A DNA stretch of 52,893 bases. Source: Actinomycetota bacterium (GTDB lineage: Bacteria; Actinomycetota; Actinomycetes; Actinomycetales; Microbacteriaceae). The translations under genes and the position numbers were made by a program. The DNA lies in NCBI GenBank assembly GCA_947450345.1, contig CANFVD010000005.1:1-52893 (forward strand), in the 5' to 3' direction. The notes below the pieces were generated by a model. The model was not told the origin of the DNA. It did not search any database and saw only the letters and a program-made list of their open reading frames with translations. Below, in pieces: positions 43,122-52,893 of the stretch (position 1 is the stretch's first letter; every line of letters starts with the position of its first letter).

Positions 43122-45260
43122 ATGACCGACTACGACGCTCTTGACTATGCGCCGCTCCTCGCACTCGCCGACGATGAGGTAGTCACTCACTCACGTGTTC
43201 GGGACGTCACCACTCCGAGTGGCAAAACGATTGCGCTCATCACTCTCGACAACGGGTTTGATTACAAGCGCCCCAACACGCTCGGACCGAAAACGCTGGA
43301 GGAGCTCAACGACGTCCTCATCGACCTGAAGGGTCGAGCGAGTCGCGGCGAAATTCACGCCGTCGCCATCACGGGAAAGCAGTTCATTCTCGCGGCGGGT
43401 GCGGACCTCAGTAAGGTCAACACCGTGCCGTCCGTCGACGTGGCTCGACTCCTGGCACAACAGGGTCACCGCACCCTCGGTCGTCTCAACGAACTGGGTG
43501 TTCCGTCTTTTGCCTTCGTCAATGGCCTCGCGCTGGGTGGCGGCCTCGAGGTGGCACTCAACGCCACCTACCGCACGGTCGACTCGTCGGTATCCGCTCT
43601 CGGACTTCCCGAGGTATTCCTCGGCCTCGTTCCCGGCTGGGGTGGCGCCACACTGCTCCCCCACCTCGTGGGCATTCGCAATGCACTGCGGCTCATCATT
43701 GAAAACCCGCTACGCAACAATCGCCTGATCGATGCAAAAACCGCCTACCGACTTGGGCTTGCCGATGTGATGTTTTCGCCCATTCGGTTCCTGGAAGATT
43801 CACTCGTCTGGGCCGACAAGGTTCTCACGGGTCGCATCTCAGTCCGCCGGAAGTTCTCCCCCGGCTTTTTCGAGCGCGCCTTTGTGTGGCCGCAGGCCAT
43901 CCGCATTGCTCGCGCCTCGGTTGCCGCCAAGATTGGTCGCGTCGCGAAGTCTCCCTTTGCCGCCCTCGACGTCCTCGCGTACACGCGCACGGCATCGCGT
44001 GCCGACAGTTTTGCGCGCGAAGACGAGATTCTCTCATCGTTGATTTCGGGCGATCAGTTTCAGGCGTCGATGTACGCTTTCAATCTGGTCCAAAAGCACG
44101 CGAAAAAGCCGAGCGGTGCACCGGATCCCACGCTCGCTCAGCCGGTCACCAAGGTGGGCGTGATTGGCGCAGGCCTCATGGCGCGCCAGTTCGCGCTGCT
44201 CTTCGTCCGTCGCCTCAAGGTGCCGGTTGTGCTGACCGACATCGATCAGGCACGCCTCGACGACGCTGTGGCTTACATTCACCGCGAAATCGCGGATCTC
44301 AATGCCAAGGGTCGCCTGTCGTCTGACGAAACCTCACGACTGCAATCGCTCGTCACCGGAACGACGGACAAAAATGCTTTCGCAGACGCCGACTGGGTGA
44401 TCGAGGCCGTGTTTGAGGAATTGGCCATCAAGCAGGAGGTCTTTGCCTCGTTCGAGAAGATCATCTCCCCCACTGCCATCTTTGCCACCAACACGTCGTC
44501 GCTCTCGGTCGCTCAGATCGGATCGAAGCTGAAGCACCCGGGCCGACTCGTCGGTTTCCACTTCTTCAATCCGGTGGCGGTCATGCCTCTTCTTGAGGTC
44601 GTCCGTGCCGGTACAACCACGGACGAAACCCTGGCCACCGCCATGAAGGTTGCTGCCAGTCTTCGCAAAACAGCCGTCATCACCTCCGATTCAACGGGCT
44701 TTGTGGTGAACCGACTCCTGGCCAAGGTGTTGGGCGAGGCCATGCACGCCGTCGATACCGGCACGCACCCGTCGGTGATTGATGCGGGATGCGCCCCTTT
44801 CGGCATGCCCATGCCTCCCTTTGTACTCCTTGACCTGGTCGGGCTCAAGGTGGGCGCACACGTCTTGGACACGCACCACGCGGCCTTCCCGGATCGCTTT
44901 TTTGACAGCGAGAATCTGCACAAACTTGCCGACTACGGTCACATCATCACGCGTGACAAGAAGGGCAACCCGTCCGGCTTTGATATGGGTGCGCTGAACA
45001 TTGTCAAGGGCGGCACGTCCCCCATGACCGCCGAGGCCTTCCAGAAGCGACTCGAGGACGGTCTCGCCGACGAAATTCACCGCATGCTAGAGGAAGGCGT
45101 TGTCGCCTCAGCTCAAGACATCGACCTGTGCATGATCATGGGTGCCGGTTGGCCGTTCCAGATGGGCGGCATCACGCCGTACCTCGACCGGGTGGGAGCC
45201 AGCGAACGCGTCTTCGGTAAGACGTTCCACAGCCCGCGGATTGCCGGCGTTCAGAACTAA
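43122..45260 (+). CDS. fadB: Fatty-acid oxidation protein: enoyl-CoA hydratase / 3-hydroxyacyl-CoA dehydrogenase
   Basis: 712 aa fused enzyme. N-terminal crotonase domain with the oxyanion text ITGKQFILAAGADLSKV and the Glu-containing ALGGGLEVALNA and GLPEVFLGLVPGWGG; then an NAD-binding GVIGAGLMARQFALLF, catalytic His in GRLVGFHFFNPVAVMPLLEV, and the C-terminal dehydrogenase helices. Together with fadA it forms the beta-oxidation pair. Convergent with dxs, only 6 nt apart, with no terminator visible. Confidence 0.95.
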   Translation: MTDYDALDYAPLLALADDEVVTHSRVRDVTTPSGKTIALITLDNGFDYKRPNTLGPKTLEELNDVLIDLKGRASRGEIHAVAITGKQFILAAGADLSKVNTVPSVDVARLLAQQGHRTLGRLNELGVPSFAFVNGLALGGGLEVALNATYRTVDSSVSALGLPEVFLGLVPGWGGATLLPHLVGIRNALRLIIENPLRNNRLIDAKTAYRLGLADVMFSPIRFLEDSLVWADKVLTGRISVRRKFSPGFFERAFVWPQAIRIARASVAAKIGRVAKSPFAALDVLAYTRTASRADSFAREDEILSSLISGDQFQASMYAFNLVQKHAKKPSGAPDPTLAQPVTKVGVIGAGLMARQFALLFVRRLKVPVVLTDIDQARLDDAVAYIHREIADLNAKGRLSSDETSRLQSLVTGTTDKNAFADADWVIEAVFEELAIKQEVFASFEKIISPTAIFATNTSSLSVAQIGSKLKHPGRLVGFHFFNPVAVMPLLEVVRAGTTTDETLATAMKVAASLRKTAVITSDSTGFVVNRLLAKVLGEAMHAVDTGTHPSVIDAGCAPFGMPMPPFVLLDLVGLKVGAHVLDTHHAAFPDRFFDSENLHKLADYGHIITRDKKGNPSGFDMGALNIVKGGTSPMTAEAFQKRLEDGLADEIHRMLEEGVVASAQDIDLCMIMGAGWPFQMGGITPYLDRVGASERVFGKTFHSPRIAGVQN

Positions 45261-45266
45261 CGAAAG

Positions 45267-47225
45267 TTACTTCTTGCGCTTGGCCGATGCGTCGGTCGAC
45301 AGCGCTGCCGTGGGGTCTTCTCCCGGCAACGGTCGGGCCACCGGAATCTTGCTGCCCACGACTTGCGCCACGACGTCCCGTGTGATGGCCTGAGCCGTCA
45401 GCCCACTCTCCTCCAGAATTTGGGCGCGATCACCGTGGTCGATGAACTGATCCGGCAGACCGAGCTCGTCCACGGCGGTATCAACTCCGGCGCCACGAAG
45501 TTCTTGGCGGATGCGCGTACCAATGCCACCCACGCGAACGCCGTCCTCGAGGGTAATCACCAATCGGTGATCGGCGGCAATCGATATCACCGACGCGGCG
45601 ACCGGAACGACCCAGCGAGGATCGATGACCGTGGCTCCAATTCCTTGCTGCGCCAGGCGCTCGGCAACATCGAGCCCAATCCGCGCCATATCGCCGATGG
45701 CCACAATGAGCACATCCTTGTGGGCTGCCTCGCGGAGCACGTCGACGCCGTCCGCCGCGCGACGCTGAGCCACAATCTCGGCTCCCACGGCACCCTTGGG
45801 GTAGCGAATCACCGTGGGGGCGTCGTTGATGGCTAGTGCTTCGGCAAGTTCCTCACGAAGGCGCTGACCGTCGCGGGGCGCGGCCAGCCTAATGCCGGGA
45901 ACAATTTGCAACAGGGCCAAATCCCACATTCCGTGGTGGCTCGGTCCGTCCGGCCCGGTAACACCCGCGCGGTCGAGGACGAACGTCACACCCGCCTTGT
46001 GCAGGCCAACATCCATCAGCACCTGGTCGAAGGCACGGTTCATAAATGTTGCATAGATGGCGACGACGGGATGGAGTCCACCGAAAGCCATGCCGGCCGC
46101 CGCTGTTACGGCGTGCTGTTCGGCAATACCCACGTCCAGCACGCGATCGGGGAAGCGCTCTTGAAGCGGCCCGAGACCCGTGGGACGGAGCATGGCCGCG
46201 GTGATGGCCACAATCCGCTCGTCGCGCGCCGCGTGCGCCACGATTTCTTCGCTAAACACTTCCGTCCACGTCGGACTCGAGGACGACGACGTTGGCTCAC
46301 CCGTTTCGGGATCGATGCGACCAACGGCGTGGAACTGATCGGCCACATCGTCGCGGGCGGGCTGGTACCCGCGCCCTTTCTCGGTGATCACGTGCACGAT
46401 GACCGGAGCGCCGTAGTTCTTGGCCTGACGCAGTGCGTTCTCGAGGGTTTCGATGTTGTGTCCGTCAACGGGGCCGACGTACTTGATGTCGAGGTTGGCA
46501 TACAGTGATTCGTTCTTGACCATGTTGCTCAGGAAGCCACGGATTCCGCCGCGCACTCCGCGGTAAATGGCTCGCGCCGTCGGACCGAGCCTGTCAAACG
46601 CCCGGCGCGAGGTGATGTGGAGGTTGCGATACGAACGACGGGTTCTGACCCGGTCCAGGTAGCGGGCCATGCCTCCGATGGTGGGAGCGTACGAGCGCCC
46701 GTTGTCGTTGACCACAATCACGAGATTGCGCGAGTTGTCGTGAGTGATGTTGTTGAGTGCTTCCCACGTCATGCCGCCCGTAAGCGAACCGTCCCCCACC
46801 ACGGCAACGACGTGTCGATCGGCCTGGCCGGTCATTTGGAAAGCGCGGGAGATACCGTCGGCCCACGAGAGCGACGACGACGCGTGAGAGCTCTCCACAA
46901 TGTCGTGTGGCGACTCACGGCGCTGCGGATAACCGGCCAGTCCGCCGCGTTCACGGAGTCCATTAAACTTTTGCCGGCCCGTCAGAAGTTTGTGAACGTA
47001 CGACTGGTGACCGGTGTCAAAAACAATGGGGTCAGCGGGCGAATCGAAAACACGGTGCAGGGCAATCGTGAGTTCGACGACACCCAGATTTGGACCGAGG
47101 TGTCCGCCACTCCGGGATACCTCGGCGACGAGAAAGGTACGAATTTCGGCAGCGAGTTCAATCAATTGCTCTTCGGTCAAGGCATCGAGGTCACGAGGAC
47201 CACGAATAGACGAGAGCAGACTCAT
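45267..47225 (-). CDS. dxs: 1-Deoxy-D-xylulose-5-phosphate synthase
   Basis: First step of the MEP isoprenoid route; TDP-dependent. 652 aa from ATG 47225 (MSLLSSIRGPRDLDALTEEQ); the open frame runs 43 codons further into acnA and is not coding. HLGPNLGVVELTIALHRVFD, the TDP-binding VAVVGDGSLTGGMTWEALNN, DVGIAEQHAVTAAAGMA and GPDGPSHHGMWDLALLQ are visible. TAGACT lies 7 nt before the ATG with no SD, so a leaderless transcript is likely. Confidence 0.96.
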   Translation of the reverse strand: MSLLSSIRGPRDLDALTEEQLIELAAEIRTFLVAEVSRSGGHLGPNLGVVELTIALHRVFDSPADPIVFDTGHQSYVHKLLTGRQKFNGLRERGGLAGYPQRRESPHDIVESSHASSSLSWADGISRAFQMTGQADRHVVAVVGDGSLTGGMTWEALNNITHDNSRNLVIVVNDNGRSYAPTIGGMARYLDRVRTRRSYRNLHITSRRAFDRLGPTARAIYRGVRGGIRGFLSNMVKNESLYANLDIKYVGPVDGHNIETLENALRQAKNYGAPVIVHVITEKGRGYQPARDDVADQFHAVGRIDPETGEPTSSSSSPTWTEVFSEEIVAHAARDERIVAITAAMLRPTGLGPLQERFPDRVLDVGIAEQHAVTAAAGMAFGGLHPVVAIYATFMNRAFDQVLMDVGLHKAGVTFVLDRAGVTGPDGPSHHGMWDLALLQIVPGIRLAAPRDGQRLREELAEALAINDAPTVIRYPKGAVGAEIVAQRRAADGVDVLREAAHKDVLIVAIGDMARIGLDVAERLAQQGIGATVIDPRWVVPVAASVISIAADHRLVITLEDGVRVGGIGTRIRQELRGAGVDTAVDELGLPDQFIDHGDRAQILEESGLTAQAITRDVVAQVVGSKIPVARPLPGEDPTAALSTDASAKRKK

Positions 47226-47232
47226 GGAGTGA

Positions 47233-47238
47233 AGTCTA
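47233..47238 (-). promoter_or_regulatory. -10 element of a likely leaderless dxs transcript
   Basis: TAGACT, 7 nt (TCACTCC) before the dxs ATG, in the 28-nt gap after acnA. No SD and no clear -35. Confidence 0.55.
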
Positions 47239-47253
47239 CGGAAGGAGTCGGCA

Positions 47254-49935
<2,682 letters not shown>

Positions 49936-50020
49936 TGTGATTTCTCCTTTAATGCGCAGGATGTCGTGGGCAGACATGACAAATTCGGGGCCTCGTGCTC
50001 TTGCACCCAAACACCGAATT

Positions 50021-50038
50021 TATCTTGATATCAAGATA
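50021..50038. promoter_or_regulatory. Perfect 18-bp palindrome upstream of acnA
   Basis: TATCTTGATATCAAGATA, fully self-complementary, covering the stop codon of the DUF3159 gene. The TTGATATCAA core suits a winged-helix dimer of the MarR type. From memory, Streptomyces TamR (MarR family) controls aconitase; whether it uses this sequence I cannot say. Confidence 0.7.
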
Positions 50039-50750
50039 CTCCGTTTTCATTTGCCTCAACGGCCTTTTCCTTGAAAAGTCCTCGAACGAGAAGCCACGTG
50101 GCAGCCAGAACGGGAACGTAAAGGGGAAGGCCCAGTGCCAGCTTGACGGTCAGGAGCGCTTGATTGATGGCGGCGTTGTCGGCCCCCGAGGCCTGCGTTG
50201 CGGCGATGTAAAGGGGAACTTCCACGGCAAGACGAATAACGAACATGGCCAGCCACAGGAGCGTCGTCAGCGTGTACACCCGGCGGGACTCACGATCTTT
50301 GCGCCAGGCGCCCTTGTCTTGGCGGTACAGGCCGATGACCAGACCCACCAGGGGCCAGCGGACGGCAAGGGAAATGATGATGGCTAGGGCATACGCGCCG
50401 TTCGTGATGAGCCCCGTGACAGAGAATCCTTCAGCGCGGTTGGAGAAAATTGCGATAGCCGCCGAGAGCGCAACTCCCACGAGTCCCACGACGGCCTGAA
50501 GCACGCTCTCGCGGCGGATAACCCGCACCAGCGTGAAGACAACCGAGGCCCCCACAGAGACGCCCAAGCCCAGCCACGGCAGCCCCTGCGTCACACCGGA
50601 GAACGCGTAGACCACAACAAACAGCGTGCCCGGAACGACTGTTTCAAGAATTCCCAGAACACCGCCAACCGCGCGCAGAAGCGGATGGCCCGAACCCTCC
50701 GTCGATGCGAGCGCGGCTAGTCCGCGTGCCCGCTTTGCCGGCTCGGTCAC
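50031..50750 (-). CDS. DUF3159 membrane protein
   Basis: 239 aa, six or more predicted helices (for example VVPGTLFVVVYAFSGV, GASVVFTLVRVI, LVGVALSAAIAIF, AYALAIIISLAVRWPLVGLV and PVLAATWLLVRGL). Actinobacterium-specific family near dut and DUF3710; function unknown. A conserved-looking loop is GLYRQDKGAWRKDRESRRVY. Start GTG 50750 overlaps the DUF3710 stop by 4 nt. Confidence 0.9.
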   Translation of the reverse strand: MTEPAKRARGLAALASTEGSGHPLLRAVGGVLGILETVVPGTLFVVVYAFSGVTQGLPWLGLGVSVGASVVFTLVRVIRRESVLQAVVGLVGVALSAAIAIFSNRAEGFSVTGLITNGAYALAIIISLAVRWPLVGLVIGLYRQDKGAWRKDRESRRVYTLTTLLWLAMFVIRLAVEVPLYIAATQASGADNAAINQALLTVKLALGLPLYVPVLAATWLLVRGLFKEKAVEANENGVS

Positions 50751-51358
50751 TGGATAGCCTGACTGGGAATGCCGCCCGCTTGGGCGGGTATGCGGATGGG
50801 CAACATTTCGCGCGGTGGCATGGGCGTCTCGCCGCGCACAATGACGAGGCTGCGGAAGAGATCAATCATGGCGCGCCCGGTAGACGCCTCGGTGGCTGCG
50901 GGACCGGTGATGACGCCGCGAACAAACCACCGGGGTCCATCGACTCCCAAAAAGCGTGCTTCTTGAATTCCCGCATTTCCGCTGGCCGTAACCACAGGAA
51001 TCTGACATTTGAGCTCGAGCCCCACCGGACCCATGATCGGTTCGGCCGTGCCGCCCTGTGACGTGATGTGTTCAACGACCTGCTGGCGAATCTCGTGCCA
51101 CAGCCCGCTACTTCGCGTCGCAGCAAACGGCTGAACCTGCAGCGTCGAACCAAACTGGTCGAGATTGACCGCGACGATGCGCTGAGTGCCCTCTTCGACC
51201 TCGAGTCGGAGGTTGAGCCCTTCGCGCGGCTCCACCCGGATCGACCCGAGGTCGACGAACGGACGAATGCCCGTAACTTCGCTTTCGTCGAACGGGCCGT
51301 TGAGGTGTCGATCCTCTGGTGCGCTCTTTTCCACTGAAATATGCATGTCCGAAGCCAT
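50747..51358 (-). CDS. DUF3710 family protein
   Basis: 203 aa, soluble, actinobacterium-specific family found between dut and DUF3159. Typical text is GPFDESEVTGIRPFVDLGSI, LNLRLEVEEGTQRIVAVNLD and WFVRGVITGPAAT. The N-terminus is acidic; no signal peptide or catalytic motif. The C-terminus has a proline-rich MPPREMLPIRIPAQAGG. Function unknown; positions suggest the same transcript as DUF3159. Confidence 0.9.
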   Translation of the reverse strand: MASDMHISVEKSAPEDRHLNGPFDESEVTGIRPFVDLGSIRVEPREGLNLRLEVEEGTQRIVAVNLDQFGSTLQVQPFAATRSSGLWHEIRQQVVEHITSQGGTAEPIMGPVGLELKCQIPVVTASGNAGIQEARFLGVDGPRWFVRGVITGPAATEASTGRAMIDLFRSLVIVRGETPMPPREMLPIRIPAQAGGIPSQAIQ

Positions 51359-51379
51359 AACGACTAGTTCACCACACCT

Positions 51380-51823
51380 TTATGTTGAAATGCCGGACGA
51401 GCCGAACCCGCCGGTGTCGCGGTGCGTACCGGGAAGGCTCTCCACAGAGATGAATCGTGGTTTGGCGAGGGGCATCACGATGAGCTGCGCGATGCGGTCG
51501 CCGGGAGAGACGGTGAAAGATTCAGTCGGATCGAGATTGATGAGCGTGACACGAATCTCCCCGCGGTAGGCGGCATCAACGGTGCCGGGAGAGTTCACGA
51601 TGGAAATGCCGTGTTTTGCCGCGAGGCCGCTTCGTGGCACGACGAATGCCACAAAACCATCCGGAAGGGCAATCGATAATCCGGTTCCCACTGTTGCCCG
51701 ACCTCCAGGAGGAAGGACGTGGGTTTCCGTTGCTGCCAGATCCGCACCCGCGTCTCCGGGGTGGGCAATCGTGGGGGCATGAGTTCCACTAAACAGAACC
51801 TCGACAGTGTCAGTCACGCTCAC
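51380..51823 (-). CDS. dut: dUTP diphosphatase
   Basis: Hydrolyses dUTP to dUMP, keeping uracil out of DNA and feeding thymidylate. 147 aa, trimeric type. The five dUTPase motifs are visible: HPGDAGADLAATE, VVPRSGLAAKHGISI, PGTVDAAYRGEI, SPGDRIAQLIVMP and the C-terminal flexible DTGGFGSSG (normally RGxGGFGSTG). GTG start at 51823. Divergent from DUF3093 by 48 nt. Confidence 0.96.
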   Translation of the reverse strand: MSVTDTVEVLFSGTHAPTIAHPGDAGADLAATETHVLPPGGRATVGTGLSIALPDGFVAFVVPRSGLAAKHGISIVNSPGTVDAAYRGEIRVTLINLDPTESFTVSPGDRIAQLIVMPLAKPRFISVESLPGTHRDTGGFGSSGIST

Positions 51824-51871
51824 GAGGCTAGCAAGGATGCCGCGTGAGCTAAATCGTGGTCTGATAGTTGA

Positions 51872-52321
51872 GTGACCTATCGCGAAACCCTGTGGCCGAA
51901 TCCGTTGACCTATCTCGCCTTCTTCCTCGAAGTGCCCATCATCATTCTTCTGCTGGCGCCGTTCTCACTTCCCTTGGGCATCGGTCTTGCAACGGTAATC
52001 TTTGTCATCATCGCGATCGCCCTCACGGCCACCTCACCGCGCATCGAAGTCTCTGCCAGCACACTGCGCGTGGGTAAAGCCGTAATCGGCCTCGAATACC
52101 TGGGAGCCGCGTCCGCGTTTGTGGGACCACCCGCTATTGCCGAGCGAGGACCGCAATTGGACGCACGAGCATGGACCCGATTTCGCGCGTGGATAAACCC
52201 CGTCGTTCGGGTTGAGATCAACGATGAAGCAGATCCCACACCGTACTGGCTATTCAGTACGCGCCGGCCAACCGAACTCGTGACCGTGTTGCGCTCGTTG
52301 CGCGCCGGCAAGAAGTCGTAG
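51872..52321 (+). CDS. DUF3093 membrane protein
   Basis: 149 aa from GTG 51872 (MTYRETLWPNPLTYLAFFLE), actinobacterium-specific family opposite dut. Two adjacent helices (about 15-35 and 38-55) precede a beta-rich cytoplasmic domain with PRIEVSASTLRVGKAVIGL and RVEINDEADPTPYWLFSTR. No SD; TAAATC at about 51850-51855 may be a -10. Function unknown. Convergent with DUF4193, 8 nt apart. Confidence 0.9.
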   Translation: MTYRETLWPNPLTYLAFFLEVPIIILLLAPFSLPLGIGLATVIFVIIAIALTATSPRIEVSASTLRVGKAVIGLEYLGAASAFVGPPAIAERGPQLDARAWTRFRAWINPVVRVEINDEADPTPYWLFSTRRPTELVTVLRSLRAGKKS

Positions 52322-52329
52322 CGCGACTT

Positions 52330-52623
52330 CTAGCTGTTGCACTCCGTGCACACGGGTCCGAGTTTGCTCTGCTTGGCCAACTGAGAACGGTGCTTGACGA
52401 GGAAGCATTCGATGCAGGTGAACTCGTGCTCCTGAGGCGGCAGCACGACAACGTTCAGTTCGACATCTGACAGATCGTGCCCGCCCTCGCCAAAGTCACC
52501 GAGATTGTCGGCGTCTTCGAGGTCTACAGAGGATGACTTCTCAGGAACGCGCTCCTTGAGCGCCTCAATCGACTGAGTGTCGTCGTCGTCGTTTTTACGC
52601 GGTGCGTCGTAGTCGGTTGCCAT
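52330..52623 (-). CDS. DUF4193 zinc-ribbon protein
   Basis: 97 aa. Acidic N-terminal half (DDDDTQSIEALK, VDLEDADNLGDFGEGG), then a likely zinc ribbon from CIECFLVKH and CTEC (four Cys). Actinobacterium-specific, next to sepH and DUF3093; function unknown. Starts ATG 52623. The 211-bp gap to sepH holds no other gene that I can see. Confidence 0.93.
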   Translation of the reverse strand: MATDYDAPRKNDDDDTQSIEALKERVPEKSSSVDLEDADNLGDFGEGGHDLSDVELNVVVLPPQEHEFTCIECFLVKHRSQLAKQSKLGPVCTECNS

Positions 52624-52834
52624 TTATTTTCAGTCACCTACACTTTTCGTTCGGGCGGGTGGGAGTGGTGCGCGCCTGTAGTTTGCACCACGACGATGTT
52701 AAAGTCCAAACCCCGCGCGGTAAGCGGAAATTCCGTACGATTTTTGTCCCACGGCGCACCGAGGCGTTCAGCGCAAATGACGACGGCGCGTGGCACGATA
52801 GGCGCTAGGCAAGTTCATTGTTGGGAGCCACCGC

Positions 52835-52893
52835 ATGCGCGATCTTAACGTCACCGGCGTCGAAGACGGGGTCATCGTCGCGTCCGACGCCAA
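52835..52893 (+). CDS. sepH: Septation protein SepH (partial, only first 19 codons)
   Basis: Starts ATG 52835 with GGGAG 8 nt upstream, reading MRDLNVTGVEDGVIVASDA before the window ends. This matches the N-terminus of SepH (DUF3071), an FtsZ-stimulating division protein of actinobacteria, and its position beside DUF4193 fits. Confidence 0.75.
   Translation, partial: MRDLNVTGVEDGVIVASDA

Noticed and set aside
41895-43190. 431-codon minus-strand open frame opposite fadA
   Set aside because: Antisense of the thiolase, which has intact catalytic residues and a good SD; no domain in the antisense frame.

Overview
This window is a compact, almost fully coding stretch of an actinobacterial chromosome, most likely from the Microbacteriaceae (order Micrococcales). 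The evidence is a set of actinobacterium-restricted families (DUF3000, DUF3093, DUF3159, DUF3710, DUF4193, SepH), gene order typical of that group, a moderately high GC content, many GTG starts, and 4- to 17-nt gene overlaps. The small intergenic spaces suggest a streamlined genome. No phage, insertion sequence, CRISPR array or toxin cluster is visible. It reads as core chromosome with one less ordinary island at about 32-37 kb.

Region 1 (1-14.0 kb, minus strand). A long operon-like run is read from alaS towards carA: a 63-aa membrane protein, alaS, ruvX, mltG, aroE, then aroC-aroK-aroB-aroQ-efp-nusB, then pyrR-pyrB-pyrC-PH protein-carA (carA is cut by the window edge). Chorismate synthesis and the first steps of pyrimidine synthesis are adjacent. 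A PyrR-type RNA motif sits directly over the pyrR ribosome-binding site. rpsD, upstream, ends in a strong intrinsic terminator and has a leader of about 170 nt.

Region 2 (14.8-31.5 kb). rarA diverges from a membrane-anchored cyclophilin and a DUF349 protein. A small AbiEi-like gene runs 228 nt antisense into the 3' end of rel. The minus-strand run thrS-HIT-pdxS-pdxT-yebC-ruvCAB-yajC-secDF-rel follows: tRNA charging, PLP synthesis, Holliday-junction processing, Sec export and (p)ppGpp control.

Region 3 (31.5-36.9 kb). A Gly-Cys-Val(GAC) tRNA cluster faces a divergent tRNA-Val(CAC). Next come two ammonium transporter genes that flank, on the opposite strand, a sugar-transfer-type ATP-grasp ligase and a CofE-like gamma-glutamyl ligase homologue. 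The first transporter has Glu instead of the first pore His; the second keeps both. The second transporter gene has a GlnR-type box upstream. This is the best candidate here for an undescribed function: two ATP/GTP-dependent ligase families placed between two functionally different ammonium channels.

Region 4 (36.9-52.9 kb). zapE diverges from a rhodanese-sufE pair, a RibD-C-type reductase, DUF3000 and RNase D. A fadA-fadB beta-oxidation pair converges on dxs-acnA; acnA has a perfect 18-bp palindrome upstream. DUF3710-DUF3159 and dut follow, then DUF3093, DUF4193 and the first codons of sepH.

Several genes (rarA, yebC, the ATP-grasp gene, DUF3000, dxs) have a TANNNT hexamer 6-7 nt before the start codon and no convincing Shine-Dalgarno sequence, which suggests frequent leaderless transcripts. 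All functional calls rest on reading motifs and gene order by eye; no database search was run.
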